A stretch of 12,871 nucleotides of DNA from an uncultured Pseudomonadota bacterium (GCA_903895005.1 CAITSH010000169.1:1-12871); one strand, 5' to 3'; counted from the first letter of the stretch, positions 1 to 7,760 are shown. Numbers and translations are program-made. Notes: a model not told the origin generated them from the letters alone.

Positions 1-1894
1 CCAGGATGCCCACGCCGTACTGCTTCGTAATACCCTCGAGACGAGAGCCGAGATTTACCGGATCGCCCATCACCGTGTAGGCTTTCCTGACTTTCGAGCC
101 CATGTCACCAACGCTCATGACACCGCTGTTCAGCCCGACGCCAATTTTGAACTCCGGCCAGCCGCGTTTTCGAAAGTCCTCATTCAGCGCCGTCGCTTTT
201 TGCTGCATTTGCATCGCGGTAATGACACCGTTGCGGTGATGCGCAGGGTCGGATACCGGTGCCCCCCAAAACGCCATGATCGCATCGCCGATGTACTTGT
301 CGAGCGTACCGCGATTATTACGTATGACGAGACTCATCGTTGTGAGGTACTCGTTGATGTAGGCCGACAATTCGTGGGGGTCAAGACTCTCGGAAATCGT
401 GGTGAATCCACGCACATCTGAAAAAAGAACGGTGAGATCCTCCCGCTTGCCCTCCATGCTGTATTTTTCTGGATCCTCAGCCATTTTGTCGACAAGTTCA
501 GGCGGAACATATTGGCCGAACAACTCCGTAAATTGCCGCTTGGAACGCGACTCCACAAAATAGCCGTATGCCATATTCAGGATGAAAAGTCCCATGGTAA
601 GCAGCAAGCTCGATGCAAGCGGAAGTACCATCCCGGCGCCCGACCAGATAACGACATTGAGTCCGGTAATCAGCAGCATCGCAAGCAGTGAAACCAGTGT
701 GGCACGGAGGGGCGACAGCAAGGGCATGAGAAGCGAGAGCGAGATCCCGCCAATGGCGAGCAGTATCACTTCGGCGCCAAGCATGTAAGGCGGGCGCTGT
801 TTTATGCTGCGGTCAAGCATCCCGGCGATAAGATTTGCATGAATCTCCACCCCAGGATACACACTGCCCACCGGGGTCGATCGCAAATCCAGCAATCCGG
901 GCGCAGAGGTTCCGACCAACGCAATTTTTCCCTTCAGCGCATCAATCGGCAGCCTGTCCGACATGACATCCGCCAGGGAAATGTACTTGAAACTTCCCTG
1001 CTTGCCGCGATATGGGATCAGTGCACTCACGTTTTCATCTACTGGAATTTTTAGCGGCCCGACCTCCAGCCACTCAAGTCCGGCGTACCCCTTGGAGATG
1101 ACCCGGTCCGGTGGATAGCCCGGGACCACGTTCGGAAATTTTCCCGAATCGAGCGCTATCAGTGTTCTTATCATCGAGAGCGACAAGGCTTCGTAATACG
1201 CACCCTTGTACTCAGCGAGCATTGGAACCCTGCGCGAAACACCGTCAAAGTCCACGAGCGGATTGAAGTGCCCGGCACTCGCCGCGCTTTTTTGGAACTC
1301 AGGAAGGTTGCCCCCGAAACCCTTCCACGTTGTGAACGCAATATTTTTACCGGCGAAGTTTCCCGCTGGTATGACCGGATCTGGAATACCACCAGACTCC
1401 CGTGCGTCATCAGCGCTATTGAAGTAGTAACCCAGCACTACAGGACGCCCTCTTATTGTCTGGGCGAACATCGCATCATGATCGAGCATCGGCCGGAGTT
1501 GCCCAAGGACACTCTGGAACTGTCCGTTATCCTTTAATTCCTTTTTTGCCAAGGCATCCAAAACCGGCAGACCGGAACTCGAATCGGGTTCGGCAAAGAC
1601 CACATCGAAACCAACCATGACGAGGCCGTACTTATCGAAGAGCTTTTTGATCAGATCTGAAATTCGATCGCGCCCCCATGGCCAACGTCCGATTTCAGCA
1701 AGACTCTTTTCATCTATATCCAGGATAACGATGCGGTTATCCACGCTTCCGGGCATCGTGAGCCTGAGGCGCGTGTCATAGATGATGCTATCAAGTTGGT
1801 TTACCAGACTGATCTGGTAAAACTTGGCGGCGTGGCCGACAAACACCAGCAGCACTGCCAGACCTATCGCAATTCGGACGATGTGCTGCTTCAA
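1..1894 (-). CDS. CHASE2-domain membrane adenylate cyclase (class III), 3' end cut by window edge
   Basis: Membrane-bound cyclase predicted to make cAMP from ATP in response to a signal sensed outside the membrane. The 631 visible residues read: one N-terminal membrane segment (about 5-23), an extracytoplasmic CHASE2 domain (about 30-365, with IGRWPWGRD at 68-76 and GKIALVGTSAPG at 322-333), three membrane segments (about 370-445), then a class III catalytic domain from about 485. Visible catalytic residues are metal-binding D493 (FSDVRGFTT) and D537 (KYIGDAIMAFWG), purine-selecting K533 and T607, and transition-state N614 and R618. Lys plus Thr at the selector positions fits an adenylate cyclase of the class IIIb type. 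The end of the catalytic domain lies beyond base 1. No ATG fits the start; a TTG at 1894-1892 behind GGAGG (1903-1899) gives the usual short N-terminus ahead of the first membrane segment. It is the last visible gene of the kinase-phosphatase-FHA operon, 165 bases after the FHA gene. Confidence 0.93.
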   Translation of the reverse strand, partial: MKQHIVRIAIGLAVLLVFVGHAAKFYQISLVNQLDSIIYDTRLRLTMPGSVDNRIVILDIDEKSLAEIGRWPWGRDRISDLIKKLFDKYGLVMVGFDVVFAEPDSSSGLPVLDALAKKELKDNGQFQSVLGQLRPMLDHDAMFAQTIRGRPVVLGYYFNSADDARESGGIPDPVIPAGNFAGKNIAFTTWKGFGGNLPEFQKSAASAGHFNPLVDFDGVSRRVPMLAEYKGAYYEALSLSMIRTLIALDSGKFPNVVPGYPPDRVISKGYAGLEWLEVGPLKIPVDENVSALIPYRGKQGSFKYISLADVMSDRLPIDALKGKIALVGTSAPGLLDLRSTPVGSVYPGVEIHANLIAGMLDRSIKQRPPYMLGAEVILLAIGGISLSLLMPLLSPLRATLVSLLAMLLITGLNVVIWSGAGMVLPLASSLLLTMGLFILNMAYGYFVESRSKRQFTELFGQYVPPELVDKMAEDPEKYSMEGKREDLTVLFSDVRGFTTISESLDPHELSAYINEYLTTMSLVIRNNRGTLDKYIGDAIMAFWGAPVSDPAHHRNGVITAMQMQQKATALNEDFRKRGWPEFKIGVGLNSGVMSVGDMGSKVRKAYTVMGDPVNLGSRLEGITKQYGVGIL

Positions 1895-1898
1895 TAAT

Positions 1899-1903
1899 CC
1901 TCC
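1899..1903 (-). promoter_or_regulatory. Ribosome binding site setting the TTG start of the cyclase
   Basis: GGAGG on the minus strand lies four bases before the TTG at 1894. Spacing is short but no better start is near. An in-frame TTG seven codons upstream lacks a good Shine-Dalgarno sequence. The choice of start is inference. Confidence 0.5.
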
Positions 1904-2059
1904 ACGTCTCAAGTAACTATCGCTGCGCCGACCCCGTTCTGACCTGCGCGCAAGGCAATCGAAATCTACGCAAAATCAATGATGGAACTGGCCGATTTAT
2001 GCCGATGCGCACTACCGTCAGCAACTACCAGTCCGATTTCGCCATGACTGGCACACCGC

Positions 2060-2827
2060 TTAAACTTTGTAGAAAAACTCCATTTTCACGCCCGCGAGCT
2101 CAATGAGGTCGTGATCCTTGAGCGCATGGGGCGCCGTGCCGATAGACTGGCCGTTGACAACAGGTTGATTGGCCCCTTCGACATGGGTCACAAAGTATCC
2201 CTGAGGGCGACGTGTGAGCACCGCGACCTGGACTCCCGGTTTCCCGAGCGTTGTCAGCGGCTTTGTCAACTCAAGTTCCCGGCCTGCGCTCGCACCCGAG
2301 AGAATCTGCAGCATTCCCATTTTTTGCGCCGGCGGAGGCGGGGGTGGTGCCGGCATGGCCACCGGAGCTGCGTTAATCTGTGTATCGCTTGCCTTCACCA
2401 TGACCGGTGCCGGCGCGGCTGCTGCGGACGCCACCGCGGGGGCTGGGGCCGGCGCTGCCGCCGCGGGAGCTGGGCGCATGGCCCCCGGCCGCAGAATCAT
2501 CGTTTTCTCAAAGTCAGCCTTTGCCGCCCCCGCCGGCGCGGCATCCGCGACATACTTGAGCTTGTACTTTCCAAGCTCAATGACATCGTTGTTCTGCATA
2601 AAGTGCTTTTTCACCGGCTGGCCGTTGACCATGGTGCCGTTGGTACTACCGAGATCTTCGAGGAAGGAGTCCGCAAGAATAGTGACCAGAACTGCATGCT
2701 CGCCACTGACTGCCAGATTATCGATCTGGATGTCGTTGTGCGGCTTGCGTCCGATTGTGGTTCGCTCCTTGGTCAACTGAATTTCCTTCAGGACCAGGCC
2801 ATCCATACTTAGAATCAGCTTCGCCAT
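2060..2827 (-). CDS. Protein with two FHA domains joined by an Ala/Pro linker
   Basis: Cytoplasmic phosphothreonine-reader protein, 255 aa, probably a target or adaptor of the neighbouring kinase. FHA domain 1 (about 1-95) has the canonical set: G26-R27, S41-G-E-H44 and S61-T-N-G64, with VNG shortly after. Residues 95-168 are a low-complexity Ala/Pro linker ending in a run of proline. FHA domain 2 (about 170-255) keeps the fold pattern (LTTLG at 191-195, VNGQSI at 224-229, LIELAGVKMEFF near the end) but lacks the GR and SxxH residues, so it probably does not bind phosphothreonine in the standard way. T109, in the linker sequence EKTMIL, has Leu at +3, a context compatible with an FHA ligand; that it is phosphorylated is inference. 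GGGGA lies seven bases before the ATG. The start is 14 bases after the phosphatase stop, so the genes are likely cotranscribed. No signal peptide or membrane segment. Confidence 0.92.
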   Translation of the reverse strand: MAKLILSMDGLVLKEIQLTKERTTIGRKPHNDIQIDNLAVSGEHAVLVTILADSFLEDLGSTNGTMVNGQPVKKHFMQNNDVIELGKYKLKYVADAAPAGAAKADFEKTMILRPGAMRPAPAAAAPAPAPAVASAAAAPAPVMVKASDTQINAAPVAMPAPPPPPPAQKMGMLQILSGASAGRELELTKPLTTLGKPGVQVAVLTRRPQGYFVTHVEGANQPVVNGQSIGTAPHALKDHDLIELAGVKMEFFYKV

Positions 2828-2841
2828 AGCAATTTCCCCGA

Positions 2842-3672
2842 CTATTTGAACCAGCCAAAAAACTTAGAAACAAATCCGCGCGGTGCGGCGTAATCGCGCA
2901 CCACTTTTATCAGGATCACCGAGATATTATCGCGCCCACCGTTGTCGTTCGCCATCTGTACCAATTGCTGACAACACAACTTTAGGTTGGCCCCCAAAGT
3001 CTGGACAGCCATACCGATGTCCTCGTCGCTTACCATGTCGCACAAACCATCCGAGCAAAGCAGGTAAATATCCCCTACCTGTACGTCGTAGTCATGGATT
3101 TCAGGCTCCACCGCGGGGTCAATGCCGAGCGCTCGCGTGACCAAATTCTTGTTGTGTGAAGTCTTGGCCTGTTCCGGCGTAATGAGACCGCTGTCAATCT
3201 GCTCCTGCAACAGCGAATGATCCTTTGTCACCTGACTGAAATCATCGCCTCTCAGGCGGTAAAGTCGCGAGTCGCCTATGTGTGCAACTGTGACCTTGTT
3301 ATCGTGAAACATTGCGACCACCAGCGTGGTGCCCATTCCCGCGTACTGCGGCTGACTTTGCGCCGCCTGGTAGATTGATGTATTCGCCTTCGCGATCTGC
3401 TCGCGCAACATAGACTGCGCCACAGTAGCGCCGCTCTGCGGATCGATCTCGAACGGGGTATGTTCTTCCAGCATTTGCTGCAACTCGGTGGTGATGACCG
3501 TGGTCGCCATACCGCTCGCGACTTCGCCGGCGTTGTACCCCCCCATGCCGTCCGCAAGTACTACCAATCCTTTATCCGCGTCCGACGCAATCGAATCCTC
3601 GTTGTGCGATCGCACCATTCCGGGATCGGTATGGCTCGCGACTTCGAGCGCGGATTCCAAATGCAAGCTCAC
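2842..3672 (-). CDS. PP2C-family (Stp1/PrpC-like) Ser/Thr protein phosphatase
   Basis: Soluble metal-dependent phosphatase of 276 aa, expected to remove phosphate from Ser/Thr residues of the kinase upstream and its substrates. All bacterial PP2C motifs are present in order (numbering from the GTG start): RSHNED at 21-26 with E25, LADGMGGYNAGE with D41 and G42, GMGTTLV, HIGDSRLYRLR, CSDGLCDMV with D208, and GGRDNIS with D248. These acidic residues coordinate the metal centre in this family. Length is normal for the stand-alone type. I place the start at GTG 3672: it follows GGAGG with a seven-base gap, and the protein then begins just before the first conserved motif. The frame stays open upstream to an ATG at 3744, but those 24 extra codons give a Cys-rich stretch with no family counterpart. 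It lies between kinase and FHA genes, forming a writer-eraser-reader operon. Confidence 0.94.
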   Translation of the reverse strand: MSLHLESALEVASHTDPGMVRSHNEDSIASDADKGLVVLADGMGGYNAGEVASGMATTVITTELQQMLEEHTPFEIDPQSGATVAQSMLREQIAKANTSIYQAAQSQPQYAGMGTTLVVAMFHDNKVTVAHIGDSRLYRLRGDDFSQVTKDHSLLQEQIDSGLITPEQAKTSHNKNLVTRALGIDPAVEPEIHDYDVQVGDIYLLCSDGLCDMVSDEDIGMAVQTLGANLKLCCQQLVQMANDNGGRDNISVILIKVVRDYAAPRGFVSKFFGWFK

Positions 3673-3679
3673 TGGCGCA

Positions 3680-3684
3680 CCTCC
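3680..3684 (-). promoter_or_regulatory. Ribosome binding site deciding the GTG start of the PP2C phosphatase
   Basis: GGAGG on the minus strand, seven bases before the GTG at 3672. It favours this start over the in-frame ATG at 3744, which would add 24 residues not expected in the family. Confidence 0.7.
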
Positions 3685-3777
3685 AGAACAACATCCGGAG
3701 CACAGGTACAGCGAACCGCACAGCCCGGTAGGCGCGGCTCCCAATTGATTAGAGTGCTCATATCCACTGCGCCATCC

Positions 3778-6363
3778 TCAAAGGCTAATGTCCACATCAC
3801 CACCGCCCACCGGTTGCGCCGGTAGGCCAGCGCCGCCGATAGTCGAGCGCAATGCCGCCGCAAACGCATCTCCATCCTGGAACCGCTCGTCGGCATCCTT
3901 GGCCATGGCTTTGTCAAGGAAAGCCACTAAAGCCGGCGACAGATTCGGGTTGTACTGGAGGATGTCGGGCGCATGCTCATTGGCTATTTTGAACATCAGT
4001 TGCGCCATGGAATCGCCTGAAAACGGCAACGTACCGCATGCCATCTGATATAGGCTGACCGCCAGGGAGAATAAATCAGAACGACCATCCACCTTCTTGC
4101 CCGAAAGTTGCTCGGGCGACATGTAAGATGGCGTGCCAAGCACCATGCCGGTTTTGGTCTTAGAAGAGTCTGTTATGCGCGCGATACCAAAGTCGGTGAC
4201 CTTTACCACGTCGCCATCCAGGTCGTACATCAGGTTGGCGGGCTTGATGTCCCGATGCACCACATTCAGCTTGTGTGCATAGCCAAGGGCATCGGCCACC
4301 CGGGCGATAATGGAAACAACCTTGTCAATCGGCAGAAGATTGTCGGCCTTGGTGTAAGGCGCGAGATCCTTACCCTTGAGCAGCTCCATTGCGATGAAAC
4401 ACAGGTCGTGCTCTTCGCCCGCGTCGTAAATCGTGACGATCTGGGGGTGATTAAGTCGCCCGGCGGTTTCCGCTTCGCGGAAAAACCGCTCCTTCACCTC
4501 CACTAGCTCGTCAGCCTCGAACTCCTGCGAAAGGGCCATTGTCTTGATCGCGACCACACGTCCAATTTTCGGATCCCGTCCAAGATACACAACCCCCATC
4601 GCCCCCTTGCCCAGCTCCTTTTCCACCTGATACCGCCCGAGCATCGGCTTTTCGACGGTGTTGCTACCCTCACCCAGGATACTCGCATTGCTGCGGCCGC
4701 CGCCGCCGCCACCCAAAATCACCGTTTCCGAAAGCTGCTTGGCCCGGGTTAGCCTTTGTTCAAGGTCACGGAACTTCGGATTGTAATCCGCCATGTAGCG
4801 AAACACGGATTCCGCCTTGTTGAACTGGCGCTTGCGCTCGAAATCAAGCGCAAGGTTGTACAAGTTGTCCATCAAGGTGTCGTCGAGGGGTACCTTGCGG
4901 AAATAATCAAAGGCCATGTCCAACTGTCCCTGCCCCTGGAAGGCAAGTCCGAGCATGCGCGCGTTGGTAGCCGAGGACGCATCCGAAGCCTCCTTGCCGC
5001 GCTCCGTCATCATGAAACGCTTGGTGATGAGCAGGACGTGACCTACGACAAGCAGGGCCAGCGGCTGCATCAGCTGAATCCACATGCCCTGCCCGGTCAT
5101 CAGCACGAAATGCAAAACCAATAGCGAGACGGCGAGGCCCGCCGTCACCCCGGCCCCCATTCCGGCTTTCAGCCGGGGCAGCAGCGCGATCAGATACGCC
5201 GCAACGAGGAGGAACACCAGTTTCTCAACCCAAAATCCCCACGTCGGCGCAACAAAAAAATGTTCCTGCAGTATCGATGAAACCGAATGCGCCAGCGTCA
5301 GTACTGGTGGCATCGCGGCTGAAACCGGGGTCACCGACGTCGTACCAACCCCGGCAGCTGTCGGGCCGATCAGGACGATCTTGTCCTTGTATTTTTCCGC
5401 GGGAATCTTGCCGGTGTAGACATCAAAAAACGAATCCACCTGAAAAGCCGGCCTGCCTTCACGATCCTTGTAGAAATAGGTGTACATCTGCAAGAACGGG
5501 TCGGTTGTGATTTTGAGGTTTTGCAGCGTAACGCCCTCGCCAAGGCGAACCTTGATGTCCTTAACATCAAGGTTGAGACTTTTGGCTGCAATTAGCGCAG
5601 ACAAAGACGGAAACATCTGGTTGTAATACGAAACTACGAGTGGCTCGGACCTGACGCCACCATCAATGTCCACATTGGCATTTAGGTGCCCGATTCCCGC
5701 GGCAGTGGTGCCAAGGGACTCAATTGGGTACACCACCGAAGCACTGGGAAGCGGCAACTCTTCGGACTTTTTCTCGATCGTCGTGAGATTGTTTTTAGAA
5801 ATGTATTCGGGCAGGGGTTTATCAGGTTTCCCGCGCGGCTCCCCCAACTCGAACAGCATCGGTAAGACCACGTTGGCCGCCTTGCCGTAGCTCTCCGCAA
5901 GGCGCCGGTCGGTATTAAGGGCACCTTCCGCCTCACGCAGCAGCACACCGATATTGCCAATCTCGCCACCGGATGCCGGAGCCGAAGCATCCGCGGGCAT
6001 GGGGGCGACCTTGGAGTAGACCTCGATGAGCTTGTTGACATAGTTCAAACCGGGATCAATCTGCGGTTCGGTAAAAAATACCAGGTTGCCGATCACCTTT
6101 ACCTTTGCAGCAGCTAGCTTGTCGGTCATCTTGGCGTGAACGTCACGCGACCACGGCCAGCGCCCGATGTTACTTATACTGGCATCATCGATCGCAATTA
6201 CAGCGACCCGATCACTCGGTGTCCGGGAAGAGGCACGTACGCCCCAATCATAGGCGCTACGCTCGAAGCTCTGGATGATTTGCGAACCACCAGCCAAGAG
6301 AAGAACCAAGGCGACCACAACGCCGAGGAACCAGTCTTTTTTCCAGAATCCCGATCTACTCAT
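3778..6363 (-). CDS. CHASE2-transmembrane-TPR-like Ser/Thr protein kinase
   Basis: Membrane receptor kinase of 861 aa that should phosphorylate Ser/Thr residues when its outer domain is stimulated. Order: membrane segment (about 11-28); extracytoplasmic CHASE2 domain (about 32-375, with IGRWPWSRD at 66-74 and DKIVLIGPTAAG at 327-338); three membrane segments (about 379-450); a TPR-like helical segment (about 464-540); a Gly-rich hinge (six Gly at 551-556); kinase domain (about 577-840). Kinase residues are all present: G585-K-G-A-M-G590 loop, K607 of VAIK, E630 of helix C, HRDIKPAN (703-710, D705 catalytic), D724-F-G726 and S749-P-E-Q. The activation loop holds TKT at 736-738, matching the paired phosphothreonines of PknB-type kinases. 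In PknB the sensor is C-terminal; here it is N-terminal, as in the cyclase downstream. GGGGAG lies seven bases before ATG. First gene of the operon; the phosphatase follows after 105 bases. Confidence 0.96.
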   Translation of the reverse strand: MSRSGFWKKDWFLGVVVALVLLLAGGSQIIQSFERSAYDWGVRASSRTPSDRVAVIAIDDASISNIGRWPWSRDVHAKMTDKLAAAKVKVIGNLVFFTEPQIDPGLNYVNKLIEVYSKVAPMPADASAPASGGEIGNIGVLLREAEGALNTDRRLAESYGKAANVVLPMLFELGEPRGKPDKPLPEYISKNNLTTIEKKSEELPLPSASVVYPIESLGTTAAGIGHLNANVDIDGGVRSEPLVVSYYNQMFPSLSALIAAKSLNLDVKDIKVRLGEGVTLQNLKITTDPFLQMYTYFYKDREGRPAFQVDSFFDVYTGKIPAEKYKDKIVLIGPTAAGVGTTSVTPVSAAMPPVLTLAHSVSSILQEHFFVAPTWGFWVEKLVFLLVAAYLIALLPRLKAGMGAGVTAGLAVSLLVLHFVLMTGQGMWIQLMQPLALLVVGHVLLITKRFMMTERGKEASDASSATNARMLGLAFQGQGQLDMAFDYFRKVPLDDTLMDNLYNLALDFERKRQFNKAESVFRYMADYNPKFRDLEQRLTRAKQLSETVILGGGGGGRSNASILGEGSNTVEKPMLGRYQVEKELGKGAMGVVYLGRDPKIGRVVAIKTMALSQEFEADELVEVKERFFREAETAGRLNHPQIVTIYDAGEEHDLCFIAMELLKGKDLAPYTKADNLLPIDKVVSIIARVADALGYAHKLNVVHRDIKPANLMYDLDGDVVKVTDFGIARITDSSKTKTGMVLGTPSYMSPEQLSGKKVDGRSDLFSLAVSLYQMACGTLPFSGDSMAQLMFKIANEHAPDILQYNPNLSPALVAFLDKAMAKDADERFQDGDAFAAALRSTIGGAGLPAQPVGGGDVDISL

Positions 6364-6722
6364 TTACACACTCCCCATTGTTTTTATTATTATTTTTCAA
6401 GTTCAGACGAAAGAGAAATGACCAGGTATTGTACGCTATCCGCCAGTCACCCCGCTGTAGGGCAACGCGAATACCTCCTAAATCGAACGGCCCGCTGAAG
6501 CGACAGCCTTGTTCCCGCGCAAACTGTTGACCCCCATAACCCTCACGCATCCAGATCTCAATGCGCACAGTTGCCCTAAGTTACAGTCAAAACAGTACGA
6601 TAATGCCCATTCTTACAGTCGGATATCAGATTAGTCAAATTTTTCAAGGAAATCGGGCGCATCGGGCAATACGCATCCTTCGATTGCTTATGCCCAAATA
6701 ACGACGACAATCCAGAAAAATG
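6364..6722. other. AT-richer intergenic region upstream of the kinase operon
   Basis: No convincing gene is present. Going towards the kinase on the minus strand it holds a candidate promoter (6610-6638), a strong Shine-Dalgarno-like AGGAGGT (6479-6473) that serves no long frame, a TACAAT -10-like hexamer (6433-6428) without a good -35 partner, and an A/T-rich leader just before the kinase. The ten-base word CTTGAAAAAT occurs twice on the minus strand (6648-6639 and 6401-6392). The operon promoter should lie here. Confidence 0.5.
6610..6638 (-). promoter_or_regulatory. Candidate sigma70-type promoter for the kinase operon
   Basis: On the minus strand TTGACT (6638-6633), a 17-base spacer and TAAGAA (6615-6610). 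The -35 is good and the -10 matches only three of six consensus positions. The leader to the kinase ATG would be about 240 bases. TACAAT at 6433-6428 is an alternative -10 nearer the gene. Both are guesses from pattern alone. Confidence 0.25.
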
Positions 6723-6753
6723 AAAAGCCCCGGTCAACTGCCCCGGGGCTTTT
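6723..6753 (-). terminator. Strong rho-independent terminator after the oxc-frc-formyltransferase genes
   Basis: AAAAGCCCCGG (6723-6733) and CCGGGGCTTTT (6743-6753) form an 11-bp stem with a nine-base loop, flanked by T runs on either strand. It starts 17 bases beyond the stop of the formyltransferase gene and so should end that transcript. The symmetry lets it also work on the plus strand, where no gene is seen to need it. It insulates the oxalate genes from the kinase operon. Confidence 0.92.
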
Positions 6754-6770
6754 AAACGGCGCCTGCCGCC

Positions 6771-7703
6771 TCAGGTTCCGAACGACGCGCCCACGGCAAG
6801 CCCGTTCTGGGCAATGAAGTCGGATGCCGACACTTTTTTGCCGTCCTCATGCTTCGCCTTAATTACCTCGATCCGACCGCCTTGAGCCGTAATGAAAAAG
6901 CTCCCAGGCCCGATCTCTGACAATTCACCGATTTTTCCCTTTACCGCGCCAAAGGTACGTACAGGATGCTTGCGCGCATCAAAGATCTGCACTTTCTTGC
7001 CATTCAGCGTTGTCCAAGCGCCGGGCGCAGGATTACAACCGCGGATCAGGTTGTAGACAAAGTCCACATGATTCGCCCAGTTGATTTTGGCCTCTGCCGC
7101 CCTGCACCAGCCCTCATACGAGGCCTGCCCCTCATCCTGGGTAACTTGCTTGTGCTTCCCGGCGACAACCAAGTCAGCAGCCTCCAGCATCGCGCTCACG
7201 CCCATTGGGAAAAGGCGGTCAAAGTAGACTGTGCCCAGGGTGTCATCGGCACTAACCGGCGTTTCCTTTTGCAGAATGATTTCACCCTCATCCAGTCCGT
7301 CGGACGGACGGAAAATCGTCAATCCGGTTTTCGTCTCGCCGCGGATCAAAGGCCAGTTGATTGAGCTTGGCCCGCGGTATTTTGGCAACAGCGAAGGGTG
7401 GTACTGAATCATTCCATGCTTCGGAATGTTGACAAATTCCTGCGGCGCGAACTGGAGCACGAAAGCCATGACGCCGATTTCGACATTGAGACCGCGCATC
7501 GTTTCCGCGGCATCCGCGTCTTTCAGTGACTTGAACTGAAAAACTTTAAGTCCCTTTTCGGCCGCTAGTACCTTGAGGGGATCGGGTTTCGCGCCCTCCT
7601 TCTCCGGCGCGCAGAAAACACCCGCAATATCGTCACCCCTCGCGAGAAACGCCTCAAGCACCGCTTTACCGAAATCCTGCTGTCCAATGATAGCTATGCG
7701 CAT
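6771..7703 (-). CDS. Formyltransferase resembling the 10-formyltetrahydrofolate hydrolase domain
   Basis: Soluble 310-aa enzyme of the formyltransferase family (methionyl-tRNA formyltransferase, ArnA, 10-formyl-THF dehydrogenase N-domain). The N-terminal fold carries YHPSLLPKYRG (101-111) and GLDEG (136-140); H102 and D138 sit 36 residues apart, the same spacing as the catalytic His-Asp pairs of E. coli Fmt (H108, D144) and human FDH (H106, D142). The overall wording (INWPLIRG, LQKE, AKINW, IRGCNPAPGAW) is much closer to the FDH hydrolase domain than to Fmt. The catalytic Asn of Fmt is Q100 here. A C-terminal OB-like domain follows (about 235-310); no aldehyde dehydrogenase domain is attached. 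Known family chemistry is formyl transfer from, or hydrolysis of, 10-formyl-THF. As third gene of an oxalate operon it may handle the formyl group of formyl-CoA or formyl-THF; that is inference. GGAGA lies just before the ATG, and 57 bases separate it from frc. Confidence 0.85.
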   Translation of the reverse strand: MRIAIIGQQDFGKAVLEAFLARGDDIAGVFCAPEKEGAKPDPLKVLAAEKGLKVFQFKSLKDADAAETMRGLNVEIGVMAFVLQFAPQEFVNIPKHGMIQYHPSLLPKYRGPSSINWPLIRGETKTGLTIFRPSDGLDEGEIILQKETPVSADDTLGTVYFDRLFPMGVSAMLEAADLVVAGKHKQVTQDEGQASYEGWCRAAEAKINWANHVDFVYNLIRGCNPAPGAWTTLNGKKVQIFDARKHPVRTFGAVKGKIGELSEIGPGSFFITAQGGRIEVIKAKHEDGKKVSASDFIAQNGLAVGASFGT

Positions 7704-7760
7704 ACTGTCTCCGTAAATTCAGTCGGGGTTCCACCAGGAACGCAGGAACCCAAGTTGTCC

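Noticed and set aside
2111..2812. Long open frames on the plus strand (233 and 188 codons) opposite the FHA gene
   Set aside because: They are mirror frames of a GC-rich Ala/Pro linker, Arg- or Ala-rich with no motif, while the minus strand has clear FHA domains.
3673..3744. N-terminal extension of the PP2C phosphatase to an ATG at 3744
   Set aside because: The 24 extra residues are Cys/Gly-rich and precede the conserved start; the GTG at 3672 has a well-spaced GGAGG.
6356..6568. 70-codon minus-strand frame (GTG start) overlapping the kinase start
   Set aside because: Weak Shine-Dalgarno sequence, an Asn/Lys low-complexity end read from the A/T-rich leader, and no recognisable motif.
6771..7703. 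Annotation as housekeeping methionyl-tRNA formyltransferase (fmt)
   Set aside because: Motifs are closer to the 10-formyl-THF dehydrogenase hydrolase domain, the catalytic Asn is Gln, and the gene sits with oxc and frc rather than def.
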